64,000 bases of DNA from Eumeta japonica. Lineage: Eukaryota > Arthropoda > Insecta > Lepidoptera > Psychidae. Position 1 is the first letter of the stretch; each line of letters begins with the position of its first letter. Of this stretch, positions 1 to 12,347 are shown one piece after another. The notes below the pieces were generated by a model. The model was not told where the DNA came from. It did not search any database and worked only from the letters and a program-made list of their open reading frames with translations. A program made the position numbers and the translations under genes. The stretch is from contig BGZK01000541.1 of the NCBI GenBank assembly GCA_005406025.1, positions 248,001-312,000 on the forward strand. The letters run 5' to 3'.

Positions 1-430
1 CACCATCATTTATAAACAGACTAGGAGGCATTTGTCAGATAGCTCATCCATTCTTACTCCACACTAATATTCTTTCTCAACTATCCATGAATAGGTAGAA
101 CAGCCACGGTGAAGCTATACATTCCAATCTGACCCCAGCAAATTTGAAACCAATCAGTGTATGCCCTTTTCAATCTAAAACAGGCACTTTTAATAAAGAT
201 TGCATACTCACATCATGTTACTCACGCCATGTACGGATAGGGTTCTCCATAAATCATTCCTTTCCACTGTATCACAAACTTTTTCCAGATCTACCAAAGC
301 ACAGAAGACCTTTTGGCCCTTGACCAAAAACTTTTCCGTAATATTTTATAGAGAAAAAACTTATACCGTACACCCCGACTCTTTTTGAAGTCCCGCTTTT
401 GTTTTGTTTTCAATCTCATTCACAACCCTT
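1..430 (-). mobile_element. LINE reverse-transcriptase fragment (decayed, runs off window edge)
   Basis: Read on the minus strand, about 215-320 translates to VFCALVDLEKVCDTVERND followed by LWRTLSVHGVSN, the palm motif of non-LTR retrotransposon reverse transcriptases (normally ...DLEKAYD.V). Further on, about 80-136 gives GVRLECIASPWLFYLFMDS, matching the usual GVRQGC..SPWLFNLFMD motif. The two motifs lie in order but in different frames with stops between them, so the copy is dead. About 365-420 holds an upstream piece of the same domain. The YxDD catalytic motif would lie at or beyond base 1. It may belong to the same LINE type as the C-terminal tails at 18.2, 21.2, 37.6 and 60.5 kb, which share its orientation; the clade is not assigned. 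Confidence 0.85.
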
Positions 431-476
431 TTAATAATTATTTTCACATGTAGTTTGTCAAAAATAAATATACTAT

Positions 477-586
477 AACTATAATAAAACGATAATATTG
501 ATAATTATTTGAGAGTATTATAGAAAAATAATAATTTATCTATAATACTCTCAAATAATTGTCAATATTATCGTTTTATTATAGTT
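477..586. repeat. Foldback / hairpin, 47-bp arms
   Basis: Arms 477-523 and 540-586 are reverse complements with one mismatch and a 16-bp AT-rich loop. The near-perfect pairing suggests a young foldback MITE or a recent inverted duplication. No coding content. Confidence 0.85.
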
Positions 587-599
587 TATTAATTGATAA

Positions 600-720
600 A
601 ATCTTGTTTTGAAAAAAATCATTATTTTATATTCAATTTAAACTTATAAGTTTAAATTAATTAATTAATTAATTAAAAAGTTTAAATTAATTAATAAAAT
701 AATAAACTTATTTCGAAACA
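600..720. repeat. AT-rich low-complexity block with palindrome and (TTAA)n run
   Basis: A perfect 24-bp palindrome covers 635-658. It is followed by a run of ttaa units to about 675 and a second, partial copy of the same sequence to about 700. Confidence 0.7.
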
Positions 721-3200
721 CATTACTCGCGTAATGTTTTTAGAAAATGAATTACGAGAGATGCATCAATAATGTTAACAGGAATCAACACAATGATTTT
801 TGTCGTGTCACATGTTTGTCCATGTTTCTGTTTGAATACGTCCAACGCAGAAACTAATGCACAAAATAAACCGAAGGACGATTGTTTTATCTCTGACTCA
901 CTTAGAAATGTCACCGTCCCGAGCTTGAGTTCCAAGACAAACAGTTATTATCCTCAACGATTTCTCCATTAACCAAGTGCGAATTCTGACGATTCGGGTT
1001 TTTTAGTCATCCCACTGCTGAGGCATGCACTCCCACAATATTCATATTCCAGATCGAAAAATCCGGGCCGTAAGCTTCCCGCGCTAGCCCGGCGAAGGTC
1101 GGGGGCTGCTGATGACCGCTATCACCACATCGATGACGAAGTGCAGTTAATTCGCTCTTGGTTAGGATCAAAACCGATACCTTCTAGTACGAAAGCAGCA
1201 ACACTCTTAACCACAAAACCACCGCCGTTTGTTCGTTTAACATTTTACGACGTACCTAGAGAACAGAACCATAATTAGTCAATTAGTCATAGGTCAAATG
1301 ACGAATTTACGATTTTTTTTATTTAGCAATATACTGATTTTCTTTTTATATATTCTACTCTGCTAGTGCTAGCCGCTGGCGCTGCAAATATGTGCATTTA
1401 TTGCATTGACAAAATTAAAAGCTGGAATAGAACGTGAAATATGTTATGCTATGGGGACGAAGTCGCAGACGAAATTTCGTGTAATAAAATATTATTAAAC
1501 GATTATTGGAAATTAAAAAAATTCATTAATTTTTTTTGTTCAAACGCAATTCGATCGCAATATTACCAACAGCATGACATATTTAAGTTGTTTCTCTATG
1601 TAATTAAATTAAAATACACATGGGAAACGAATAATTTCACATAACGAAACAATACGATAGATAAATATAATAAAAAAAACTAAAAAACATGCGTATTATA
1701 TACATCCATACATTGTCGAATTATTGAAAAAATAACGTTTTTTTTTTTCAAGTTTCCTCAAACGATGTCATAACTGGCCGATTTTGACGAACTTTGCATA
1801 ATTCAATTTTCTTTAGATCACATTTTATATTTTATAAAATTATGCTTACTTTTATTGATAATCAAATTACTGCACACACAAACAGAAAGACTTCGACATC
1901 GAAACATCAAAACTCTATTTTCCTAAACCGGGACGTAAACGATTTCCTTCGGAGTTTTTCCAAAAATCCTTTATATTTCATTTCATACTCTGCCAGGTGA
2001 TATATCGTGTTATGCCGTGACGTTTACGCGGCGACAAATCGGCCGCGTCCGAAGATAAATGCCGCGATACCCGAACTGCTCGTCCGCGACGGCGATATGA
2101 GAAACATGAAATATGCCTCCGGGATATCACTCGTTTGAGTGTCCTCACGGCGCGGGACCTGAATAAATTCATCTAATTCGTCCGTATACGAGACGCTCGA
2201 ATGTCTCGATGCGAATCCATAGATGAGTACGAGAGGATAGAGTTTGATAACGTTGTCAAATGTATTTGGATTTAGTTGGCGAAGTTGGCATTGTTTTCTT
2301 CGCTTGTTCGTGGTTGTATGCGAAATGCGAATAGATACAACCGAAGTTTTGGAAGTGTTTGCAACAATCTTATAAATTGTCACTCAAAATATTTGCCTTC
2401 CGGGTTATCTTACTGTTTAAGATGACGATTTGGGAATTTTGTTGGTGGGTATCTCAATTTTTCTCAGAAAATACAAAACTGGTTAAAGTGACTTTTGCTG
2501 ACTCGACTCTTCACGACATCGCCTTTAACCTCTCAGTTGCAGTTACACGACTTACCAACCTTTATAATAGACAATAAAATATCAAATATAGCTTTTTTAA
2601 AACGGAAATTTACGTTTTACACGCAAATGGGACCAATTTAAACCTCCTAATTTTCTACGTAGGTTTTTTTAATTAATCTAGCTTTTATTTCAACCGAAAA
2701 AAAGCTGTTTTGTCGCACACGATCTCTAAAAATAAACAAACGCGCCGCTATTTTAGTATGCAGTACCACGATGTGTGCGGATTGCGAGGCGCTGCGTATA
2801 TCATATTAAGAGGTTATCACTGCTTCACCTTAAAAACATTAATGTGTAATATTGGTTTGATAAGCTTCAGGGAACCACTGTTATTTATCATTTACGACTG
2901 TATTTGTAATTGCGCGTGTCGGCGTATCGGTTTGTCCTTCTATCACGCAGTAACGAAGCGAGGGATCAACCTGATATTTTACACAGACAGTTAATGGACC
3001 GTAAAGTGACGTAGGGTACTTTTTTATCAAGAAAAAATGCACGACTCATGTAGGATGGCGTATAAGTCTAATTCTTGTTAGACTTTGTTACTGTATTGAC
3101 TTCATATTGATTGAAAAAGCTTTAGATGCTTTTTGTCGGAATGTATATAGTTCAAATGATATTAGAGTACTTTAAAATTATGAGTATTCCATGCGAGTGA
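721..3200. other. Non-coding stretch; two mid-GC blocks, no gene recognised
   Basis: Mostly AT-rich. Two blocks stand out: about 1000-1250 (moderate GC, no coding signature) and about 1990-2190 (GC-rich, CpG-containing). A minus-strand open frame of 119 codons (2024-2383) crosses the second block, but the protein has no domain I recognise and lacks regular composition. I see no tRNA and no clear transposon ends here. Confidence 0.5.
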
Positions 3201-3209
3201 AACTGGGAT

Positions 3210-3345
3210 ACCTATGACAGATATGATGATTGATCAGAATTGGCAGCGAAGTCGTGGTGAGAATCAGAACCAGAATCACTATTGGAATGATAGAGGGACC
3301 GGGAATAGAATCTAGAGAAGGACCGATATCGAAATTGAGTATGAC
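3210..3345 (+). repeat. Degenerate 'gaatcgggaccg'-type tandem repeat
   Basis: A run of imperfect purine-rich units of the form gaatc-ga-accg-gaatc. The same texture recurs at about 29290-29530 and 63105-63430, where it sits inside Helitron-like sequence. Probably a decayed piece of the same element type. Confidence 0.45.
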
Positions 3346-3544
3346 ATCAATTTTACAATCATGATGCAGTCATAGCAATTTTGTAGGCATGATATCAATG
3401 CAATTTTATAATCATTACGTCAAAACAATTTTATGGAGACGAGTCCTCATCATTTCACCATTTTTCATTGTAATATAACCCATATTTTCATACCATCAGC
3501 TAAATAGACTGTAAGGTAACGAACGCATTTTGTTAAACTAACAA

Positions 3545-4225
3545 AAAAAAAACAGACAAACACGAATAGGACTCGCACCCTAATGGTTCCGTACAAACTT
3601 AACTATGTCCGTAGATATATTATCCATCAAGAGCATTGATGACTTTTGTCTATTCTCGATATCGATACTGGTGCGATGTTGGTCTCAGGAACTCGGAAAC
3701 TTATTTTTTTTTCAATTTTTTTTTTGGATCTCCTAAAAGGCTATTTTCAAATGTTTAAATCTTCAATTGTCACAGCTCTAAATTAAAAAACGTTCATCCA
3801 CGCATTGGTGTACGTCACAGTCAATACTCCGATCGCAAGTGTAAGTTTACAATCATAAATAAATGCTTTTTCACATAACTATAAATTATTGTTTTTTGAT
3901 ATTTTTTCCTTTATTTGTGCTGTAAGGCCTTTCTTATTTCCAATCTTAATGATTTTAAGTTATTGGGAAGTATTATTAATAAAAAATGGGTTTTGAATTA
4001 CTTGCGAGATTCTAAACATAATGTATAAATTGCTCTATTTTTTGTTAACGGCGGTTTTTTTACTGCTTCAAGAGATCATTGATATAAGTATTTGATATTA
4101 ATTGCAACTTAATACATCTTCGTATTCCTTAGTAAAATGGCCCTTAACAGACAGACGGACAACGAAGTGATCCGGTATATAAGGGTTCCTTTTTTCATTT
4201 AGAGTGTGTGGAACCCTAACAGCAA
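3545..4225 (+). mobile_element. Short dispersed element, copy 1 (head and tail present)
   Basis: The head 'ggactcgcaccctaatggtt' is at about 3570, followed by ccgtac. The tail has acagacagacggac, then gaagtgatccggtatataagggttcc, and ends in ggaaccctaac near 4220. Head and tail carry a short inverted match (ggttccg / cggaacc). The same head-tail arrangement occurs at 36450-36957, 52785-53140 and 58507-58898, always on the plus strand. Non-autonomous; no ORF. Confidence 0.6.
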
Positions 4226-5090
4226 TAGAACACGTACAAAATATAAATATCTCTATTGATAACATTGAAATGGAACGCTGTCTCGATAATTCTTCGAAAA
4301 GAGATTTTATTTTATTCGTCTTATTTACGCTAACAGATTCATTACAATCCCCTTAATTGTTACTTGTCCGCTTTTAATATTGTAGTAACTTTTAGTAACC
4401 GAGTCAAGCGTTGGTGGCGTTTGAGGCATCCGGCCTTCGTGCTCGGTGCCGCGAACATTAGTTCCTTTTTGGCTTCTATTTATTAATTTAAATGTGAGAA
4501 TAAAACAGAATTTTAGTTGAAGAGAAACAAAGGGACAGTGTGTGCGAAAAAGTTGATCGGCGCTCTTGCCCTGGTGCGTGGGCCGCGAGAGCGAGTCACG
4601 AAAAGCGAATGTAAAGATAATAAGCATTGTAATCTAAGAGTATATAAAATTCGTGAACGGATAATTTAAAGAACTGTTCAAATAAACATAATCTCGCTGC
4701 TGCAGTATTTAATTTCGATGCTGGGTATCAAAATCCGACGAGGGGTACGTCTGCACTGCAATAATATACGCCGTTTCAACAAACTCTTCAATATTTTATC
4801 GTTATTTACGCGAAGTAAATCGCTTTAACGCATTCATAAGTTGTACATGACTCTTGAAATAAGACATTATGTGTACTGCGCCTAGAGACAAACATGCCAA
4901 AAAACGTTCCACGTTTCTTATACAACCGATATCCGAATATTAAATAAGAAACAATGTACCGACATCCAAAAAAAATATAGCTTACCGTGTACCAAAATCG
5001 ACATAAAACTCCGCTATATCGATTTACACAGACCGACACAGAAACATTTCGAGGGGCATTTCCATTATCTCGCTCGCTATAAAACTAAAT
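4226..5090. other. Non-coding, nothing recognised
   Basis: AT-rich sequence. The minus-strand open frames here (100 and 77 codons) show no domain or codon structure that supports a gene. Confidence 0.5.
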
Positions 5091-5094
5091 TTAG

Positions 5095-5360
5095 AGCCGA
5101 CATCATTAATTGATTGTGACCCGCAGTAACGGCGCTATCGGGGCCCGTGGGAGTGGGGAGCCCATTCACGGACCGGATGCCGGGTCGTCCGATTCCATAA
5201 ATGGAATTTCGCCTCCGCGGACCGGCGCCGGCGGCGCTTGATCAACTTTTATTCAAATGCGCACACGCACGCTTGATGCAGTGGCTATCCCACGTGTATA
5301 CGACGAAAAGTCAGGCCTCGCTTCTCACGTATTCCTCTCGTCTCTTGCAGAAGGTACTAA
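5095..5360. promoter_or_regulatory. GC-rich island, candidate regulatory block
   Basis: The local composition changes sharply to GC-rich, CpG-containing sequence, including cggaccggcgccggcggcgc near 5220, next to homeodomain- or Cdx-like AT cores such as ttattc at about 5250. There is no open frame and no repeat signature. Regulatory function is inferred from composition only. Confidence 0.25.
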
Positions 5361-6060
5361 CTCTTCTGCTGAGTAGGTAACTAGAGAGTGAGAACCCGCT
5401 ATTTATTTTCGATTTTTTCCTTTTTAATTCCGAAAAATGCATTGTCGAAATTTAAGCAACAGTTGACCTTGCAGGCCAGTAAAAAATCTATCCACATTTA
5501 TTTCGAACTTGGAAAATATGAAAATGTCGTTGCTGACAATGAACTCAAAATGATTAGTTTGCTCTTTAAAAAGTAAAAATTTTACCACTTATTACTTTTT
5601 ACATATTTTGTCAAAGATATTTTAACCGAATCAACCGATCTGAACAGATCTTGCAACATGCGATGCAATTTTTCAATCTCAAAAAATATTTGAATTTTAA
5701 AAATCATAAAACAATTTTCAATAACATTTGGTTTTGTAATTTTTCACCAACGTTATCAATTCAATCCATTCCAACTAGAGTTATGACATTCGATGCAACT
5801 TTTTAAGCACAAAAATATGTTTTCTTTTCTAAAAAATCGATTTCCCAAAAATTTTTGATATATCGTTGTTTTAAAATTGTTACAAAAATCTTTTTTATTG
5901 TTCTTCCATAATATCTCTCGAAGAAATGAACTGATTTAAATTAAGTTTATAGGATACAACGCAGTTTTATTTAAAAGAGAGCCGATTAGATCCCGGAATC
6001 GATCAGTTAAATAGTTAAAAAAAAATTTTTCAAAAAAAATTTTTTGATATCAAAAGTACA
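5361..6060. other. AT-rich spacer before the 7-kb transposon
   Basis: Homopolymer-rich sequence without a gene. A 62-codon plus-strand frame (5388-5576) looks like chance. The last bases before the transposon end in aca, matching the first three bases after its right end. Confidence 0.5.
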
Positions 6061-6793
6061 TAGACCAGGGTCGATAATTTTAGAAACGAAAAAAAATTAT
6101 AGTAGAATGAAACCTATTGGAAAAGGAAGGTTACACCACCCAAATGAGAGGAAAAATAAACCACGGTCGATCTGAGGTTGGGAAGGGGTAGGGGGTGCGT
6201 TTTTAAGGGTAAAAATCGGTTAATCTTGATTTACGGCAAAACTACAAGTCCTATCGAAAAAAGTCAAATGGCAAAGTTGTAGGTATTAATAAGATCTACA
6301 AATTTTGTATTTAGACTTTTTCTCCTTAACCTCAAAATTCATGTAAAAAATGCAAAAAACCACATTTTTGGTTTTTTATTTTTATCTTTATCAAAAAAAT
6401 TTTTTTTTTTATGAAATTTGGTGAAAAGTTACCTATTTATATCCCAAACACGCTGGAATTTTTTTAATTTAAAATATTTATTTTTTCACCCTATTTCCAC
6501 TCGATATCGAAAAAACACCCTAATTTTCGATCGAAAATTCCCACGTCAAAATATCATATTTTTCAAAAAAGTCGGTAGCCTTTCTGTTCGTTGAAATCTC
6601 TACTTTCTGATGGTGCAAAAAAAAATATACATTTTTATTGAAAATTTATTCAGAAAATACAAAATAACGAAAAGTGATAAAATTTGAATTTTTTTTTTTC
6701 ATCTTTATGTTTTCTTTTGAGATATTTATCACAATTTTTTTAATTACTCGAAAACGTTTGGTTCTATGTTTTATTAATGAACAAAAATTGCAA
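6061..6793 (+). repeat. Left terminal inverted repeat of the 7-kb transposon
   Basis: The whole arm can be followed, reverse-complemented, at 12348-13068. Matching landmarks include the ends, the stretch with ggttgggaaggggtaggggg near 6180, and the inner segment with cgaaaacgtttggttctatg near 6750. Similarity fades just after 6790. Differences are scattered substitutions and small indels, so the arms have diverged somewhat since insertion. Several short frames inside the arms are not genes. Confidence 0.9.
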
Positions 6794-7668
6794 CTCGAAA
6801 TGGATTATTATAATTAACTACTAAGTAGGTTAATAAAGTTGATATTTAATAATACATCTATAAAGCTTTGAGAAACTTTGAAAATTTGTTTTAAATTATG
6901 TGCATAGATGCCTATTTATCGGTATTTTAAGGTGAAATCTATATACCTGAGTGACCTTCGGAAAATTGTAGCCCATCAAAAAGTATTTCATAGAGAAGTT
7001 GTTAAACGCCGTTTCAACCTTTTGGCTTTATAAAATGCTGGCCACTTAGAAAGTCAAAATAAGAAAAAAAAAACTATAATTAAAAAGTTAGTGAAAAATG
7101 ACAATTCGATTTTGCCGCCAATTTGTACACATTTTTCCTGTCGTCCGAAATTTTCTATTGCGAATTAAATAAGTTACTACCACTATATCCCATTGTTTTT
7201 TATTGCAAAGGTATAATAAGTTATACAGAAGTGGAGACGGGGCTAGGAGGGTCTGGGCCTTACTACCTGTTATTTCGTAGCAGCTGTAAAAACCGTTAGC
7301 TAGTATTCGAAATGCAGTACAGTGAATAACATCGTTGATAAAATACACGTGTATACTGAGTTACTTTACAAGAATTGTGACAAATTAAGTTTAAAAAAAA
7401 GTTCTGGAATCTACATAGCAAGGTAAATACTACCTGAATTTTAATCAGTATCTATCATATCAGCTCTAAAATAAAAATAGTAATATTCTCCTTTACTAAA
7501 TAGTATGTTTAACCTAACATAACCTAAAAAATACAATCAAATAATATTTTAGTACGCGAATAAAAGATAATAATTTCGTTTATTTTGCACGAACAAATTA
7601 AGTTATACTCTTGATAAAACTGTGAAGGCATTATTATTAATTTAATTTTGTCTTTTCAGATTTTCAGC
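6794..7668 (+). other. 5' non-coding part of the transposon gene
   Basis: Unique sequence between the left TIR and the first ATG. A pyrimidine tract followed by ag just before 7669 could be a splice acceptor, so the region may hold the promoter and a 5' UTR intron. This is inference only. Confidence 0.4.
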
Positions 7669-10600
7669 ATGGATAAATCTGTTTGTATAATCTGCAATAA
7701 GGCAGATGATAAACCAGGATGTGAGATAAAAAACAGCTTTGAATCGTTTAGTGGGATCTAGTAAAAAGAACCGATAATAAATATAAAAATTTGAGCGTTT
7801 GACATCAGCCTTTATTCATCGAACTTGTCAAAGTCATTATAATGATGAGACTGCAATAGCAACATTCCGTAGTTCAAGACATCGGAAATCTAACGAAGGA
7901 AAAGAAATAAATAAAGACGCTGTTGGTTTTAATTTTGAATCTCATTGCTTTCTCTGCGGTAAATTTTTCGGTAATAGATCTAAAGAAAAATTTCATCTGT
8001 TGAAAGTCAAGATACTAGAGATAATATATTAGAGTATATTCAAAACAAAGCACATTAAATGATTTCGATAAAAATATTTCAGCTCGTTTGAGAAATGTGC
8101 CTGATTTACTCGCTGTAAAGCGCATTATCACACAGCTTGTATGTCTACTTTTATAACAAAAGAACTGAAAGAAAAAGAGGTCGCGTTGCATGTAAAAATA
8201 CGAAGGATTTTATTAATTATCTTATTAATTATATTGTTGAAAATGAAATGGAATGTCAATTTTCTATCAATGAAATAAAGAGGGATTTTCAGGAGATCTC
8301 CCAGACTACACAACTATTAAGACAAAATTGAAGGAGCATTTTCAAAACGACATCGAATGTCATTTAATTAAAAGAGACATGATAATTTTATACAAAATGG
8401 CACTGCAAGTAAGAAGCTCTGCAAAGAGTGGTACGAAAAAGATTAAAAGTAAAGAAGACGAACGAAGTAGAATTGTTGAAATGGCTGCTGAAATTCTTTT
8501 AGAAGATATTCGTTCTAAAGTATACGATACAAGTTATTACGAAATTCTGATTTTAACGAAGGCAATTTTTTAAGGACGTTCCTGAAACTTTGCAAGTTTT
8601 TGAATATTGTGTGTAAAAGTAATAAAGAAAGAGTACAAATAATATTCGTCGGATGGATAAAAAGTGGCCACAATGTCTCATTGTATCATTACATCAGTAA
8701 GGCCACGTTCTTTTTATCTCCAATTTTACTCGGTTTGTCGTCGATGATTCACAAAAAATATGCCTCCAAAGGATTAATCGATTCATTATCTAATTTAGGC
8801 TTGTGTTCCTCATATAAAGAAACTTTGCGCTTTGAAGCATCGATTATTAAGGACCCTGCTAATCATACGTTTTCTCCAGATTCCTACGTTCAATTTATTT
8901 ATGACAATGCGGATCATAATACATGTACGATTGATGGCAAGAATACTTTCCACGCAATGGGTGGAATTATGGTTGTTACTCCGGCGTCTAGTGTTACTTC
9001 AAAGAAAACCATCTCTAGATTAAAACAGATACCATCTTCTGAAGAGATAGGCGAAATAGGATTTGTGAATTTAAAACGATTTGAAAACAAAAATTTCGAC
9101 GGATTGAAAACAGTTGAGATAGAAGATATTTTAGACGTTACGGACAACTATGAAATGTCTTCGGCTGATTTTACATGGTTTTATTCAAAATTTACAAACA
9201 GTAAATCCGATGGCTGGAATGGATTCATGGAGAAGTCACATAATAATGTGGCTTATCATTCTTCTAAAATTATTCCTGTGCCGTTTATAAAGAACCCACC
9301 GAGTGATTATGATACCATTTTCACATCGTTGGTAGAAGCCGCTAAGCAATGCCAAAACAAGTACAAAGATTGTGTTCGTCACGTTTGACCAACCACTATA
9401 CCATAAAGCTCGTGAAATCTTAGCCAGTATTGATTTAGATAATGATCTCTATAATTTGTCGTCGGTCCAAGTAAGACTTGGGGATTTCATTTATTGATGT
9501 CGTTCCTCGGAGCGATTGGATTCATCATGGATGGTAGTGGACTTAAAGAGGCTTTTGTGAAATATATGCGGAAAATTCGTCCGAAAAGCCCTTTCTGGGC
9601 ACGCATATGCACGAGCTATCAGAGGACATTTTCTAGTACAGCTTGCCTTGTCAGAATTAATTTTTCGTCGATGGAGTTGTCGGACACAGAAAAAGGGTTA
9701 ATGGATACATTTTGCTAGATTTAGGAACTGAACATTTTGGTGACAATTTACATCATGAAGATTTGAAGACTATAAAGGACAAATTTATCGAGCATCTTAC
9801 ATCGATACAAAAGAGGTCCTACCGCAAAACTTTGGATACAGTACTGGCAAATGGTCTTATTAGTAAAAGATTTCATTAGGGCTGAGCGTTCAGGTAATTG
9901 GGAATTACATTTAAAATGCGTGGAAAGAATGCTTCCCTATTTTCATGCAAGTGGACACTTTTTATATGCAAAATCGGCTCATCTTTACCTGCAAGATATG
10001 CGTAAGCTGAAAGATATAATAAATGATGATTATGAATTTACGCAATTCACCGAAGGGTTCTTCACAATTCGGCGTACTCACAAGTTTTGGTCGGGAGTTT
10101 GGACGGATATGACGATCGAACAAGTTTTGATGAGATCTATGAAAACTCAGGGTGGACTTACACATGGACGTGGTTTGTCTGAAAGTGTTTTGACAAAATT
10201 TGTATTAACAATGATCATACTTGTCGAAATTTGCAATGAAATGGAAGATTTTTGTAATGTTTCCTTTGCAACTACCGAGCAGCACATAGATTCCAGGGAA
10301 TATCGAATAAAAAAAGATGTAGCTGATTTACAGATATTAAAAAATTTTTTCAACAGATACGATCCTTTTCCAGATACTGATCAAATTATGTCAATATTTT
10401 CTGGAATTATTGGCAGTAATTCTGTAAATTGCTACGAAGCGTATGAAGAAGGGAAAAAATCTTTGCAAGCTATTGTTGGCATGAATTTTGGCAGTGTTAA
10501 ATTTAAAAGAAAAAACAAAATCTTGTCTCTAAAAACGGTTCAATCTTCCGTTAAAGTTAACGGAGATATTATAGCCATTGATCCTTTATTGCTGTTTCAA

Positions 10601-12116
10601 AGAATATCGTTAACAATCGATAGTCAAAAAGATATGGAAACTTATTTACAATACGAGCTTGCTCCATTTCCATTGTCACTCTTTACAGAAAATGGCCTCA
10701 GAAAAAATGTGAAATCTCAGCTTTATGAATTATTTGAGAGCGCAAATGGACCAACGCATTCTGACGGTATCGTGCATGTTGTCGACGGTGGGTTTTTACT
10801 GCACAAAGTAATTTGGCAGAAAAATGAAACTGTGGAGGAGATCTTGAATAAATATTTACATTATGTACAAAAACATTATGCAGAAAGCAGCTATATCGTT
10901 TTGATGGATACCCTGAAATTGAAAAATCAATAACTGTGTCAACAGTACCAGTAGTTAATTCAACTAAAGAAGGAGAACGTAGTCGTAGAAAGACATCAGA
11001 CAATATTCCAACATTCAATTATCAAAACCATACGAAAATACCATTTTTGCAAGAAAAGTTTCTATCTAATGAAAAAAATAAAGATAAATTAATAAAATCT
11101 TTAATGCAAGTGTTACAATCGCAAGGATTTTCCTGTGAACAAGTTAAAGAAGATGCTGATGCTGACATTATTAAAACCTCGATTAAAATTGCCAGAGATA
11201 CCAATAAAACTGTCATTGTTGTAGGTCAAGATATTGATCTTTTGGTCCTTTAAATCAATTAAATTCTAATAATCATCAAATTTATTTTCTCAAGCCCGGT
11301 TCTGGAAATATAAAAGATCTTTTTTCACGTCTAATAGTTTCAAATATGAATCAGTCAAAACATCGTTGCATTTCTGCATTGCTTTTCTGGTTGTGATACA
11401 ACGTCCGGATTTGCCGGAAAAGGCAAAAACTATCGTAAATTCATTATTAGGCGATAAGAATTTGTCGAAGTCGGCTCATATATTTTTAAAAAGATGTAAG
11501 CAAAGACGACATAAAAGAAAATGGATTACAATTAATAAAATCTATTTATAAATGTAAAAACGAGAATATTACACTTAATCAATTAAGATTTCAAAAATAT
11601 CAATTGGCAAAAATTAAAGCATCTTTCATATTAGCAAATCTCCCACCCACAGAAGGTGCAGCCGAACAACATTGTTACAGGGCGTATTATCAGCTTCAAA
11701 CGTGGCTAGGTAACGAATTGACAGTAACAGATTGGGGCTGGAAGAAACATGAACGTGGAATTATGCCTAAATTAACTGAAATGGAATTAATTCCGGAGGT
11801 ATTGTTAAAAACTATTTGCTGCAGCTGTGAAACTGGGTGTAATAATTTGAAATGTGGCTGTAGAAAACATGGTTTAAAGTGCACAAATTTATGTTCTAAT
11901 TGCCATGGTTCTGAAAAATGCGCTAATGTAGAGAAGCAAATCTACGAGGAAATCATTAATGATCTAGAGGAAATTCCGGACCATGAATCGATGCAGACTG
12001 GAAATAATGTTGAAGACGAAGACGGTGATAGTCTTGAAGATGTCGAAGATCAACCAGAAAAGCCTCTCGAATCTGACGATGAAGAAATACCATCAAAAAG
12101 ACGGAAACATAAATAA
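7669..12116 (+). pseudogene. Broken transposon protein: zinc-binding N-terminus, transposase-like core, FEN/XPG-like segment, CXC domain
   Basis: The gene starts at ATG 7669 (MDKSVCIICNKADDKPGC, a CxxC pair) and runs through several frames. Seen in order: HRTCQSHYN and HCFLCGKFF zinc-type motifs (7800-8000); DNAD...TFHAMGGI core (about 8905-8970); TFDQPLY and VRLGDF (about 9380-9495); MSFLGAIGFIMDGSGLKEAF (from 9494); GNWELHLKCVERMLPYFHAS (from about 9895); DMTIEQVLM and GLTHGRG (about 10105-10180). Then comes a nuclease-like series: VVDGG (about 10778), FDGYPE (10900), EDADAD (11149), GQDIDLLVL (11224) and SGCDTTSGF (11386). A Tesmin/TSO1-type CXC domain follows (11817-11906, pattern CCSC...CGC...C..C), then an acidic tail to the stop at 12116. 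Frame changes or stops occur near 7760, 8100, 8310, 8590, 9375, 9490, 9600, 9720, 10895, 11250, 11400 and 11560, so no full protein can be made. AATAAA-like signals follow the stop. Confidence 0.85.
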
Positions 12117-12347
12117 ATAATTTGTATCGAAAGTTATTTCATAAATTTTTTGATAAATATTAAAATTAATGCTTTCAAATTTTATATTATGTATACTGTA
12201 ATCAATAAAAAATATAGATATTAAATCAACATTATTTTGCAGGATTAAATAGTAATAGTCACATTTTTTTATTAAAATCGCCTTTTAATCCTATTTTTAA
12301 TAGTTATAACAATGGTGTTTTTTTGTAATATTTATGTTCAATGGATT

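Noticed and set aside
2024..2383. 119-codon minus-strand open frame
   Set aside because: No recognisable domain; the open frame comes partly from a GC-rich block, and codon structure is not convincing.
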